From: Piscinibacter sp. | GTDB lineage: Bacteria > Pseudomonadota > Gammaproteobacteria > Burkholderiales > Burkholderiaceae_C | Reading direction: 5' to 3' | Assembly (NCBI GenBank): GCA_017983795.1 | Contig: JAGOAS010000002.1 | Span: forward strand, 310,001-374,000 | Length of the DNA stretch: 64,000 nt | Shown: positions 1-13,500 of the stretch, piece after piece | How positions within the stretch are numbered: the first letter of the stretch is position 1 | How the letters are laid out: each line of letters opens with the position of its first letter | Notes under the pieces: model-generated | Database searches by the model: none | Seen by the model: only the letters and a program-made list of their open reading frames with translations | What the model was told of the DNA's origin: nothing | Translations under genes and position numbers: made by a program

Positions 1-2
1 CC

Positions 3-1355
3 TGGACGGCCGCCGTCTCGCGCCGCCTGTTCGGCCCGATCGCGCCGGAGGTCGACGCCGGCCTCGCCAGCTTCGCGGCCGAGGCCGATGCGGTGATGTC
101 GCGCCAGCGCACCCAGCGCGCGCAGGCGATCGTGCGCACCGCCGTCGTCGTCGTGCTGCTGCTGATCGTCTGGGCCGCGCTCGCCCATGTCGACGAGGTC
201 ACGCGTGGCGATGCGCGCGTCATCCCCTCGCGCCAGTTGCAGCAGGTGCAGTCCTTCGACGGCGGCGTGGTCTCGGAGATCCTGGTGCAGGAAGGCCAGG
301 TGGTCGAGCGCGACCAGCTGCTGCTCAAGATCGACGAGACACGCGCCACCTCCGGCGTGCGCGAGAGCGCCGCCCAGGGCTTCGCGCTGCGCGCCCGCCA
401 GGCGCGGCTGCGTGCGCTGGCCGAGGGCACAGCCTTCGTGCCGCCCAAGGCGGCCGACGGCGAGGAGACACGCATCGTGACGGAGGAACGGCGCCTCTAC
501 GAGACACGCCAGACCGAGCTGGGCACGCTGCTGGCCATCAACCGCCAGCAGTTGCAGCAGCGCGAGCAGGAGCTCTCCGAGATGCGCGCCCGGCGCGGCT
601 CGGCCGAGCGCAGCCTGGACCTGAGCCAGCAGGAGCTCGCGAAGACGCGCCCGCTGCTGGCCAGCGGCGCCGTCTCCGAGGTCGACATCCTGCGCCTGGA
701 GCGCGACGTCGCCCGCGCGCGCGGCGAGACCGAGCAGGCCACGGCGCAGATCGCGCGCGTGCAGGCCGCCATCGGCGAAGCGCAGCGCAAGATCCAGGAG
801 ACCGAGCTCACCTTCCGCAACGACTCGCGCAAGGAACTCGCCGATGTCGTCGGCAAGCTCAATACGCTGAACGAGGGCGCGGTCGCGCTGGCCGACAAGG
901 TCGACAAGTCGCAGATCAGGAGCCCGGTGCGCGGCCGCGTGCAGCGCCTGCTGGCCAACACCGTGGGCGGCGTGGTGCAGCCGGGCAAGGACATCGTCGA
1001 GATCGTGCCGCTGGACGACGCCCTGGTGCTGGAGGCGCGCATCCAGCCCAAGGACATCGCCTTCATCGCCCCCGGCCAGGCCGCGACGGTGAAGTTCAGC
1101 GCCTACGACTTCTCCATCTACGGCGGCATGGACGCCGAGGTCGAGAACATCAGCCCCGACACGGTGGTCGACGAGAAGGGCAACGCCTTCTACCTGATCC
1201 GCGTGCGCACCAAGGGCGCGCGCTTCAACGACAAGCTGCCCATCATCCCCGGCATGACCGCCGAGGTCGACATCCTCACCGGCAACAAGTCGGTGCTGGC
1301 CTACCTGCTCAAGCCGGTGCTCAAGGCCAAGGCCTACGCGCTGCGCGAACGCTGA
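3..1355 (+). CDS. HlyD-family type I secretion periplasmic adaptor (LapC-like), 5' end cut by window
   Basis: This is the membrane-fusion subunit of a type I secretion system, which links an inner-membrane ABC exporter to a TolC-like channel. A GTG at 93 would give 420 residues. However, the frame is open back to base 3 and the 30 codons before that GTG read like protein, so the true start is probably upstream of the window. Visible are one N-terminal membrane segment (about bases 126-190, hydrophobic V/L/I run), a lipoyl-like half motif (GGVVSEILVQEGQVV), a long coiled-coil-like charged middle, a second lipoyl half (SPVRGRVQRL) and the HlyD C-terminal beta domain ending in IPGMTAEVDI. The cognate ABC ATPase is expected just upstream but is outside the window. 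The giant adhesin directly downstream is the likely substrate. Confidence 0.9.
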   Translation, partial: WTAAVSRRLFGPIAPEVDAGLASFAAEADAVMSRQRTQRAQAIVRTAVVVVLLLIVWAALAHVDEVTRGDARVIPSRQLQQVQSFDGGVVSEILVQEGQVVERDQLLLKIDETRATSGVRESAAQGFALRARQARLRALAEGTAFVPPKAADGEETRIVTEERRLYETRQTELGTLLAINRQQLQQREQELSEMRARRGSAERSLDLSQQELAKTRPLLASGAVSEVDILRLERDVARARGETEQATAQIARVQAAIGEAQRKIQETELTFRNDSRKELADVVGKLNTLNEGAVALADKVDKSQIRSPVRGRVQRLLANTVGGVVQPGKDIVEIVPLDDALVLEARIQPKDIAFIAPGQAATVKFSAYDFSIYGGMDAEVENISPDTVVDEKGNAFYLIRVRTKGARFNDKLPIIPGMTAEVDILTGNKSVLAYLLKPVLKAKAYALRER

Positions 1356-1388
1356 CAGCGCCGCGGCGCCCGGCCGCGACATTTGCCC

Positions 1389-1415
1389 TCAAGTTGCACC
1401 GCATCGGGCCGAAAG
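1389..1415 (+). promoter_or_regulatory. Possible sigma-28 (FliA)-like promoter upstream of the adhesin
   Basis: TCAAGTTG (1389-1396), an 11-base spacer, then GCCGAAAG (1408-1415). This resembles the flagellar sigma factor pattern (TAAAGTTT, 11 bases, GCCGATAA), with six of eight matches in the second box. An 8-base dyad AGCCGATC/GATCGGCT (1414-1421 and 1446-1453) follows directly and could be an operator or RNA stem. The adhesin start is about 180 bases further on. This is a sequence match only. Confidence 0.3.
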
Positions 1416-1597
1416 CCGATCACGCGGTGATGTCTGATGCCGTCGGATCGGCTGCCGGCGTTCGTCCTTAGGGCCGCACGCGAGCCGCATTCCGGTGATG
1501 TCCGTCACACGGCAGACATCATGAAACGCATTTAGTGCAGGCGTCTCGGTTACCCTCGGTTGCCACTGCAATGCAGCATATGAAACAAGGTCCTTTC

Positions 1598-4500
1598 ATG
1601 CCCGTTATCGCGCAATCGCCCGAAGGCAAAGTGATTTCCGTCTGGGGTACCGCCTTGATCCGAGGCGCCGACGGCAAGCTGCGACTGCTCAAGGTCGGGG
1701 ACATCGTCCGCAAGGGCGACCAGATCCTGACCACGCAGGACGGCATCGTGCAGATCGCCAACGGCGACGGCACCGTGCAGGCGGCCCAGGCCAAGAAGCC
1801 TGTGACGACGCCGGCCGGCGACGAGGTCGAGCGCGCGATCGGCGAACTGGACCGCGGCGACCGCGATGCCGCCCCGGCGGCCGGCCTGGCAGGCGGCGGC
1901 GACGGCTCGCTGCAGGAAGGCTATCGCGTCGAGCGCATCGGCGAAGCCCTGGGCACGGCCGAGGTGCCGCGCAGCAGCGGCGACGCCGCACTGCGCGTCG
2001 ACGTCGACAACACCGGCACCGCCAACGCCGACGGCCGCCTCGGCGTGCCGGCGCTGAACGCACCCTCGAGCGCGGTCTCCGCCGTCGAGGAAGGAGCGCC
2101 CGCCAATCTCGGCCTCGTCGCCCCGACCGGGCCCGCCGCGAGCGGGACGATCCGGGTCGACCACGTGCCGACCGTGGGCGAGATCCACAAGGCCGACGGC
2201 ACCCTGGTCACCGCCGGCACGGTGCTGACCCCGGCCGACCTGCCCGGCCTCACCTACGTGCCGCCGGCCGAGTACGACGGCACGGTGCCGGCCGGCAACT
2301 TCAGCTACACGCTCACCACCGCCGACGGGCGCAGCAACACCGGCGGCACGAGCATCACGCTCAGCCCGGTGAACGACGCCCCGGTGGCAACGCCGGGCAG
2401 CGCCAGCGGCAACGAGGACGGCAGCCTGCCGATCAGCCTCTCGGGCACCGACGTCGACGGCCGCATCGTCGGCGTCACCGTCACCGCCCTGCCCGCGGGC
2501 GGCACGCTCTGGCTCGCCGACGGCGTCACGCCGGTCGCGGTCGGCCAGACGATCACGCCCGAGCAGGCCGCGTCGCTGCTCTACCGTCCGGGCGCCGATT
2601 TCCACGGCGACCAGACCATCCTCTTCACCGTCACCGACAACGGCGGCGCCACCTCGGCGCCGGCGGCGGTCTCGCTGACCGTTGTGTCCGTCAACGATCT
2701 GCCGCAGGCCGCGGGCTCGGGCGGCAGCGGCAACGAGGACACGCCGATCGCCGTGCACCTGGGCGGCGTCGATGTCGACGGCAGCGTGGTCGCGGTGACC
2801 GTGACCAGCCTGCCCGCCAACGGCACGCTCTACCTCGCCGACGGCATCACGCCGGTGGCGGCGGGCAGCGCGCTCACGCCGGCCCAGGCCGCGAGCCTGG
2901 TGTTCGTGCCCAACCACGACTTCAGCGGCAACGTCACGATCGTCTTCACCCTCACCGACGACCAGGGCGGCACCTCCGCGCCGGCCAGCGCGGTGGTCAC
3001 GGTGCTGCCGGTCAACGACGCGCCGGTGGCGTTGCCCGACGGCGCCACGCTCGCCGAAGACAGCTTCGCCACCGGCAACGTGCTCGGCAACGACGGCGAC
3101 GTCGACGGGCCCGCGCTCGCTGTGGCCTCCTTCAGCTTCGGCGGCAACAGCTTCGCGGCCGGCAGCACCGCCATCGTCGGCGGCGTGGGCACGCTCAGCG
3201 TGGCCGCGAACGGCAGCTGGACCTTCACGCCCGCGCCCAACTTCAACGGGCCGGTGCCGCCGATCGTCATCACCATCAGCGACGGCAGCCTGAGCTCAAC
3301 GAGCGCGCTGACGCTCAGCGTCACGCCGGTCAACGACGCGCCGCTGGCGCAGGCCGACCTCGCCTCCACGCCGATCAACACGCCGACCACCATCGCGGTG
3401 CTGGCCAACGACAGCGATGCCGAGGGCGAGGCGCTGACCGTCACCGCCGCGACGCTGGCCGATCCGGCGCAAGGCACGGTGGTCATCAATCCGGACGGCA
3501 CGCTGGGCTTCGTGCCGGCGGCCAACTTCACCGGCACGGTCACCATCAACTACACGGTGAGCGACGCCTCCGGCGCGAGCTCGGTGTCGACGGTCACGGT
3601 GAGCGTCGGCACCAACAACGCCCCGAACGGCGCCGACGTGACGCGCAGCCTGGGCGAGGACGGCAGCTACACGCTGCAGCCGGCCGACCTCGGCTTCAGC
3701 GACGCCGACGCGGGCCAGACGCTGGCCGGCGTGCGCATCGACAGCCTGCCCGCGGCAGGCACGCTGCTGCTCAACGGCGCGCCGGTGGCGGCCGGCACGG
3801 TGGTGACGGTGGCGCAACTCAACGCCGGGGCGCTCAGCTTCGCCCCCGCGGCGGATGGCAACGGCAGCAACTACGCCCACTTCACCTTCAGCGTGCAGGA
3901 CAGCGCGGGCGCGTTCGACACTACGCCGAACACCTTCCGCTTCGATGTCACGCCGCTCAACGACGCGCCGATCGCGTCGAGCTCGGCGATCACCGTGGCC
4001 GAAGAGTCGGTCAACACGCCGCTGGGCCTGGCTGCACCGACGGATGTCGACGGCGACGCACTGACGATCACCGTCACGGGCTTGCCGTCCGTCGGCACGG
4101 TCACGCTCGCCGATGGCACACCGGTCACGAACGGCCAGGTGCTCACCGCGGCCCAGTTGGCCGGGCTGCAGTTCGATGCGCCGGCCGATCTTGCTTCGGC
4201 CACGAACACCAGCTTCACCTACTCCGTCAACGACGGCAGCGTCACGGTCAATGCCGGCACGATCATCAGCATCACGCCGGTGAACGATGCGCCGGTGGCG
4301 TCGAGCTCGACGATCAGCGTCGCCGAGGAATCGATCAACACGCCGCTGGGCCTCACTGCGCCCACCGACGCCGACGGCAATGCGCTGACGATCACGGTCA
4401 CCGGCCTGCCCGCCGTGGGCACCGTGACGCTCGCCGACGGCACGCCGGTGACGAACGGCCAGGTGCTGACGGCGGCACAGCTCGCCGGGCTGCAGTTCGA

Positions 4501-7500
4501 TGCGCCGGCCGATCAGCTCGCCGCGACGACGACTTCGTTCACCTATTCCGTCAGCGACGGCACGGCCACGGTCAACGCCGGCACGACCATCAGCGTCACG
4601 CCGGTGAACGACGCACCGGTTGCTTCGAGCTCGACGATCACGGTCGCCGAGGAATCGACCAACACGCCGCTGGGCCTCACTGCGCCCACCGACGCCGACG
4701 GCAATGCGCTGACGATCACGGTCACCGGCCTGCCCGCCGTGGGCACCGTGACGCTCGCCGACGGCACGCCGGTGACGAACGGCCAGGTGCTGACGGCGGC
4801 ACAGCTCGCCGGGCTGCAGTTCGATGCGCCGGCCGATCAGCTCGCCGCGACGACGACTTCGTTCACCTATTCCGTCAGCGACGGCACGGCCACGGTCAAC
4901 GCCGGCACGACCATCAGCGTCACGCCGGTGAACGACGCACCGGTTGCTTCGAGCTCGACGATCACGGTCGCCGAGGAATCGATCAACACGCCGCTGGGCC
5001 TCGCGGCTCCGACGGATGTCGATGGCGATGCGCTGACCATCACCGTGACGGGCCTGCCGGCCGTGGGCACTGTCACGCTCGCTGACGGCACGCCGGTCAC
5101 GAACGGGCAGGTGCTGACGGCCGCGCAACTGGCCGGCCTGCAGTTCGACGCCCCGGCGGATCAGTTGGCCGCAACGACCACGACCTTCACGTACGCCGTG
5201 TCCGATGGCACGACGACCGTCAACGCCGGCACGGCCATCAGCGTCACGCCGGTGAACGACGCGCCGGCAGCGTCGAGCTCGACGATCACGGTCGCCGAGG
5301 AGTCGGTCAACACGCCGCTGGGCCTTGTGGCCCCGACCGATGTCGATGGCAATGCGCTGACGATCACGGTGACGGGCCTGCCGACTGTCGGCACGGTCAC
5401 GCTGGCGGACGGCACGCCGGTGACGAACGGCCAGGTGCTGACGGCTGCGCAACTCGCCGGCCTGCAGTTCGACGCGCCCGCGGATCAACTCGCCGCGACG
5501 ACGACCTCGTTCACCTACTCCGTCAGCGACGGCACGACAACCGTCAACGCCGGCACAACGATCAACGTCACGCCGATCAACGACGCGCCGGTCGCGTCGA
5601 GCTCGGCGATCACGGTCGCCGAGGAATCGGTCAACACGCCGCTGGGCCTCGTGGCCCCGACGGATGTCGATGGCAATGCGCTGACGATCACCGTGACGGG
5701 CCTGCCCGCCGTGGGCACGGTCACGCTGGCGGATGGCACACCGGTCACGAATGGCCAGGTGCTAACGGCCGCCCAACTGGCCGGCCTGCAGTTCGACGCG
5801 CCGGCCGATCAACTCGCCGCCACGACGACCTCGTTCAGCTACTCGGTGTCGGACGGCACGGCCACGGTCAACGCCGGGACGACGATCAACGTCACGCCGA
5901 TCAACGACGCGCCGGTCGCATCGAGCTCGACGATCACCGTCGCCGAAGAGTCCGCGAACACGCCGCTCGGCCTCGCCGCGCCCACCGATGTCGACGGCAA
6001 CGCGCTGACGATCACGGTCACCGGTCTGCCTGCGGTCGGCACCATCACGCTCGCCGATGGCACGCCGGTGACGAACGGCCAGGTGCTGACGGCCGCCCAG
6101 CTCGCCGGCCTGCAGTTCGACGCACCCGCTGATCAACTGGCCGCGACGACGACCACGTTCACCTACTCGGTGTCGGACGGCACGGCCACGGTCAACGCCG
6201 GCACGACCATCAACGTCACGCCGATCAACGACGCGCCGGTCGCCTCGAGCTCGACGATCACGGTGGCCGAGGAGTCGGTCAACACGCCGCTCGGCCTCGC
6301 CGCACCGACCGATGTCGACGGCAATGCGCTGACCATCACCGTCACGGGCCTGCCCGCCGTGGGTACGGTCACGCTCGCCGACGGCACACCGGTGACGAAC
6401 GGCCAGGTGCTGACGGCTGCCCAGCTGACCGGTCTGCAGTTCGACGCCCCGGCGGATCAACTCGCAGCGACCACGACCTCGTTCACCTACTCCGTCAGCG
6501 ACGGCACGGCCACGGTCAACGCCGGGACGACGATCAACGTCACGCCGGTCAACGATGCGCCGGTCGCGACGAGCTCGGCGATCACGGTGGCCGAAGAATC
6601 GGTCAACACGCCGCTGGGCCTGACGGCCCCGACGGATGCCGATGGCAATGCGCTGACGATCACCGTCACCGGCCTGCCCGCCGTGGGCACGGTCACGCTC
6701 GCCGACGGCACGCCGGTCACCAACGGTCAGGTGCTCACCGCAGCCCAGCTGGCTGGCCTGCAGTTCGACGCGCCGGCCGATCAACTCGCCGCCACGACGA
6801 CCTCGTTCAGCTACTCGGTGTCGGACGGCACGGTCACGGTGAACGCCGGCACGACGATCAATGTCACGCCGGTGAACGACGCGCCGGTGGCTTCGAGCTC
6901 GACGATCACCGTCGCCGAAGAGTCGGTCAACACGCCGCTGGGCCTCGCCGCACCGACCGATGTCGACGGCAACCCGCTCACGATCACGGTCACCGGCCTG
7001 CCTGCGCTCGGCACGGTGACGCTCGCCGACGGCACGCCGGTGACCAATGGCCAGGTGCTGACCGCAGCCCAACTCGCGGGCCTGCAGTTCGACGCGCCGG
7101 CAGACCTGCTCGCTGCAACGAGCACCTCGTTCACGTACTCGGTCTCGGACGGCACGGCCACGGTCAACGCCGGCACGACGATCAATCTCACACCGGTCAA
7201 CGACGCGCCGGTGGCATCGAGCAGCACGATCACCGTCGCCGAAGAGTCGGCGAACACACCGCTGGGCCTCGCCGCACCGACCGATGTCGACGGCGACGCG
7301 CTGACGATCACCGTGACGGGCCTGCCCGCTGTGGGCACGGTCACGCTGGCTGATGGCACCCCCGTCACCAACGGTCAGGTGCTGACCGCCGCGCAACTGG
7401 CCGACCTGCAGTTCGACGCGCCGGCGGATCAGTTGGCTGCGACGACGACCACGTTCACCTACTCGGTGTCGGACGGCACCGCCACGGTCAACGCCGGCAC

Positions 7501-10500
7501 GACCATCAGCGTCACGCCGATCAACGACGCGCCGGTTGCTTCGAGCTCGACGATCACGGTGGCCGAAGAATCGGTCAATACGCCGCTCGGCCTCACCGCG
7601 CCCAGCGATGTCGACGGCAATGCACTGACCATCACCGTGACCGGTCTGCCTGCGGTCGGCACCATCACGCTCGCCGATGGCACGCCGATCACCAACGACC
7701 AGGTGCTGACCACCGCGCAACTCGCCGGGCTGCAGTTCGATGCACCGGCCGATCAACTGGCCGCGACGACGACCACGTTCACTTACTCCGTCAGTGACGG
7801 CACGGCCACGGTCAGTGCCGGCACGACCATCACCGTCACGCCGGTGAACGACGCGCCGGTGGCGTCGAGCAGCACGATCACCGTTGCCGAGGAATCGGCG
7901 AATACGCCGCTCGGCCTCGCCGCGCCCACCGATGTCGATGGCGATGCGCTGACCATCACCGTCACGGGCCTGCCCGCCGTGGGCGCAGTCACGCTCGCCG
8001 ACGGCACGCCGGTGACGAATGGCCAGGTGCTGACCGCCGCGCAGCTCGCCGGCCTGCAGTTCGACGCCCCGGCGGACCAACTCGCCGCCACGACGACCAC
8101 CTTCACCTACTCGGTGTCGGACGGCAGCGCCACGGTCAACGCGGGCACGACCATCAACGTCACGCCGGTCAACGACGCACCGGTCGCGACCGCCGATCTC
8201 GCGTCGACCTCGATCAACATCGCGCTGCCGGCCATCAACGTGCTGGCCAACGACTCGGACGTCGACGGCGATGCGCTCACGGTGACCTCGGCCACGCTGG
8301 CCGTGCCGGCGCAGGGCACGGTGTCGGTCAACGCCGACGGCAGCCTGAACTTCGTGCCGGCCAACAACTTCAGCGGCGCGGTGCTGATCAACTACACGAT
8401 CGCCGACGGCCATGGTGGCACGGCCACCGCGAGCGTCACGGTCAACGTCGGCACCAACACGCCGCCGCAGGGCGCCGACGCCACGGTGAGCGTGGTCGAG
8501 GACGGCTCGCGCGTGTTCGCGCCGTCGGACTTCGGCTTCACCGACGCGGATGCCGGCCAGTCGCTGGCCGCCGTGCGCATCGACGCACTGCCCGGCGCGG
8601 GCACGCTGCTGCTCAACGGCTCGCCGATCACGGCCAACACGGTCGTGACGCTGGCGCAACTGAACGCCGGTGCGCTGAGCTTCGCGCCGGCGCCGAACGC
8701 GAACGGCACGGGCTACGCGAGCTTCGGCTTCAGCGTGCAGGACAACGCCGGCGCGTTCGACGCCAACCCGAACACGATCACGATCAACGTGACGCCGGTG
8801 AACGACGCGCCGGTCGCGTCGAGCTCGACGATCACGGTCGCCGAAGAGTCGGTCAACACGCCGCTGGGGCTGGCCGCGCCGTCGGATGTCGACGGTGATG
8901 CGCTGACGATCACGGTCACCGGCCTTCCGGCGGTCGGCACGGTCACGCTGGCCGATGGCACGCCGGTGACGAACGGCCAGGTACTGACAGCTGCGCAACT
9001 GGCCGGCCTGCAATTCGATGCCCCGGCCGATCTCGCGGCTGCGACGGCGACCTCGTTCACCTACTCCGTCAATGACGGCACGACGACCGTCAACGCCGGC
9101 ACGACCATCAACGTCACGCCGGTGAACGACGCGCCGGTCGCGTCGAGCTCGACGATCACCGTTGCCGAGGAGTCGGTCAACACGCCGCTGGGGCTGACGG
9201 CTCCGACCGACGTCGACGGCAATGCGCTGACGATCACGGTCACCGGCCTGCCCGCCGTGGGCACGGTCACGCTCGCCGACGGCACGCCGGTCACCAACGG
9301 CCAGGTGCTGACGGCCGCGCAACTCACCGGTCTGCAGTTCGACGCACCGGCGGATCTGGCGGCCGCGACGACGGCTTCGTTCAGCTATTCCGTGTCCGAT
9401 GGCACGGTGACCGTCAACGCGGGCACGACCATCAACGTCACGCCGGTCAACGACGTGCCGGTTGCGCAGGCAAGCGCCTTCACGGTCGCCGAGGACGCGG
9501 CAGTCGTCAATGGCGTCGTCACGGCCACCGATGCAGACGTGGGTGCGACGTTCACCTTCGCGCTCAACGGTGCCGCTCCGGCCGGCCTGACCTTCAACGC
9601 CGACGGTAGCTACAGCTTCAACCCCGCCAACGCGGCCTACCAGTCGCTCGGCGTCGGGCAGCAAACCATCATCACCGTGCCCTACACGGTGACCGACAAC
9701 GCCGGCGCCACGTCGACCGCCAACCTGGTGATCACCGTCACGGGCACCAACGACGCGCCGGTGGCGAACGCCGACACGGCGGCAGCCAGCGAGGACAACG
9801 CGCTGACGATCACGCCGGCCACCCTGCTGGGCAACGACACCGACATCGACAACGGCACCACGCTGAGCATCACCAGCGTGCAAGGTGCGGTCAACGGCAG
9901 CGTCGCGCTGGTCGGCGGCAATGTCGTGTTCACGCCGGCGGCGAACTACAACGGCCCGGCTTCGTTCACCTACACCGTCAGCGACGGCAACGGCGGCACC
10001 TCTACCGCCACCGTCACGGTCAACGTGGCGGTGGTCAACGATGCACCGGTCGCGCAAGCAGCCGCCTTCACGGTGGCCGAGGACGCGGCCGTGGTCAACG
10101 GCGCCGTCACGGCCACCGATGTGGACGCTGGCAGCACGCTGAGCTTCGCGCTGAATGGCGCGGCGCCTGCCGGCCTCACGTTCAACAGCAACGGCAGCTA
10201 CAGCTTCAACCCGGCCAACGCCGCCTACCAGTCGCTCGGTGTGGGCCAGCAAACCGTCATCACCGTGCCCTACACGGTGACGGACAACACCGGCGCTACC
10301 TCGACCGCCAATCTGGTCATCACGGTGACGGGCACCAACGATGCACCTGTCGCCAACGCCAACACTGTCGCCGCGACGGAAGACACCGCGCTGACCATCA
10401 CCCCGGCCACACTGCTGGGCAACGACACCGACATCGACAGCGGCACCACGCTGAGCATCACCAGCGTGCAGGGTGCGGTCAACGGTACGGTGGCGCTGGT

Positions 10501-13500
10501 CGGCGGCAACGTGGTCTTCACGCCCGCGGCCAACTACAACGGGCCCGCCTCGTTCACCTACACCGTCTCGGACGGCAACGGCGGCACCTCCACCGCCACC
10601 GTCACGGTCAACGTGGCGGCAGTCAACGATGCGCCGGTCGCGCAGGCGGCCAGCTTCACCGTCGCCGAGGACGCTGCCATCGTCAACGGCGCCGTCACGG
10701 CCACCGATGCAGATGCGGGGGCGACGTTCACCTTTGCGCTCAACGGCGCGGCCCCTGCTGGCCTCACGTTCAACAGCAACGGCACTTACAGCTTCAACCC
10801 CGCCAACGCGGCCTACCAGTCGCTCGGCGTCGGCCAGCAAACCATCATCACCGTGCCCTACACGGTGACCGACAACGCCGGCGCTACCTCGACCGCCAAC
10901 CTGGTGATCACCGTCACCGGCACCAACGATGCGCCGGTGGCGAACGCCGACACGGCGGCAGCCAGCGAGGACAACGCGCTGACCATCACCCCGGCCACGC
11001 TGCTGGGCAACGACACCGACATCGACAACGGCACCACGCTGACCATCACCAGCGTGCAGGGTGCGGTCAACGGCAGCGTCGCGCTCGTGGGCGGCAACGT
11101 GGTGTTCACTCCGGCGGCCAACTACAACGGCCCGGCCTCGTTCACCTACACCGTCGCCGACGGCAACGGCGGCACCTCCACTGCCACCGTCACGGTCAAC
11201 GTGGCCGCGGCCAACGACGCACCGGTCGCGTCGAGCTCGACGATCACCGTCGCCGAAGAGTCCGCGAACACGCCGCTGGGACTGAGCGCTCCGACCGACG
11301 TCGACGGCAATCCGCTGACGATCACCGTCACCGGCCTGCCCACCGTGGGCACCGTCACGCTCGCCGACGGCACGCCGGTCACGAACGGTCAGGTGCTGAC
11401 GGCCGCGCAGCTCACCGGCCTGCAGTTCGACGCGCCGGCGGATCTGGCGGCCGCGACGACGGCTTCGTTCACCTACTCCGTGTCCGATGGCACGACGACC
11501 GTCAACGCGGGAACGACCATCAACGTCACGCCGGTCAACGACGTGCCGATTGCGCAGGCAAGCGCCTTCACGGTCGCCGAGGACGCGGCAGTCGTCAATG
11601 GCGCCGTCACGGCGACCGATGCAGACGTGGGTGCGACGTTCACCTTCGCGCTCAACGGCGCCGCGCCTGCTGGCCTGACCTTCAACAGCAACGGCAGCTA
11701 CAGCTTCAACCCGGCCAACGCGGCCTACCAGTCGCTCGGCGTCGGCCAGCAGACCATCATCACCGTGCCCTACACTGTGACCGACAACGCCGGTGCGACT
11801 TCCACGGCCAACCTGGTGATCACCGTCACGGGCACCAACGACGCGCCGGTGGCGAACGCCGACACGGCGGCAGCCAGCGAGGACAACGCGCTGACGATCA
11901 GCCCGGCCACGCTGCTGGGCAACGACACCGACATCGACAGCGGCACCACGCTGAGCATCACCAGCGTGCAGGGTGCGGTCAACGGCACGGTGGCACTGGT
12001 CGGCGGCAATGTGGTCTTCACGCCGGCGGCGAACTACAACGGCCCGGCTTCGTTCACCTACACCGTCAGCGACGGCAACGGCGGCACCTCGACAGCGACG
12101 GTCACGGTCAACGTGGCGGCTGTCAACGACGCGCCGGTGGCTCAGGCCGCCAGCTTCACGGTCGCCGAAGATGCAGCCGTCGTCAACGGCACGGTCACGG
12201 CCACCGACGTGGACACCGGCAGCACGCTTAGCTTCGCGCTGAATGGCGCGGCGCCTGCCGGCCTCACCTTCAACGCCGACGGCAGCTACAGCTTCAACCC
12301 TGCCAACGCCGCCTACCAGTCGCTCGGCGTCGGCCAGCAAACCATCATCACCGTGCCCTACACGGTGACCGACAACGCCGGCGCTACCTCGACCGCCAAC
12401 CTGGTGATCACCGTCACCGGCACCAACGATGCCCCGGTCGCCAACGCCAACACGGTGGCGGCCACCGAAGACACCGCACTGACCATCACCCCGGCCACGC
12501 TGCTGGGCAATGACACCGACATCGACAGCGGCACCACGCTGAGCATCTCCAGCGTGCAGGGTGCAGTCAACGGCACGGTCGCGCTGGTCGGCGGCAACGT
12601 CGTGTTCACGCCAGCAGCCAACTACAACGGGCCCGCTTCGTTCACCTACACCGTCTCGGACGGCAACGGCGGTACCTCGACCGCGACGGTCACGGTCAAC
12701 GTGGCAGCGGTCAACGATGCGCCCGTCGCTCAGGCCGCCAGTTTCACGGTCGCCGAAGATGCCGCCGTGGTGAACGGCGCCGTCACGGCCACCGACGTGG
12801 ACGCTGGCAGCACGCTGAGCTTCGCACTCAACGGCGCGGCCCCGGCTGGCCTCACGTTCAACGCCGACGGCAGCTACAGCTTCAACCCCGGGAACGCTGC
12901 GTACCAGTCGCTTGGTGTGGGTCAGTCCACCGTCATCACCGTGCCCTACACGGTGACCGACAACGCGGGCGCTACCTCGACCGCCAACCTGGTCATCACC
13001 GTCACCGGCACGAACGACGCGCCGGTGGCTCAGGCGGCGAGCTTCACCGTCGCCGAGGATGCGGCCGTGGTCAACGGCTCCGTCATCGCGACGGATGTGG
13101 ACGCCGGCGCGACGCTGAGCTACGTGCTCAACGGTGCTGCGCCCGCCGGCCTCACGTTCAACAGCAACGGCAGCTATAGCTTCAACCCCGCCAACGCGGC
13201 TTACCAGTCGCTCGGTGTCGGCCAGCAGACGGTCATCACCGTGCCCTACACGGTGACCGACAACGCCGGCGCGACGTCCACTGCCAACCTGGTCATCACC
13301 GTTACCGGCACCAATGACGCGCCGGTGGCCAATGCCAACACGGTTGCTGCAACGGAAGACAACGCGCTGACGATCGCGCCCGCCACGCTGCTGGGCAACG
13401 ACACCGACATCGACAACGGCACCACGCTGAGCATCACCAGCGTGCAGGGTGCGGTCAACGGCACGGTGGCGCTCGTGGGCGGCAACGTCGTCTTCACGCC

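Noticed and set aside
93-95. GTG as the true start of the HlyD-like protein
   Set aside because: The frame is open to base 3 with protein-like codons, and HlyD-family proteins usually have a longer N terminus before the membrane segment.
1535-1597. Upstream GTG/ATG starts for the giant adhesin
   Set aside because: No ribosome site precedes 1535, 1571 or 1580. The ATG at 1598 has AAGG at proper spacing and starts the retention module.
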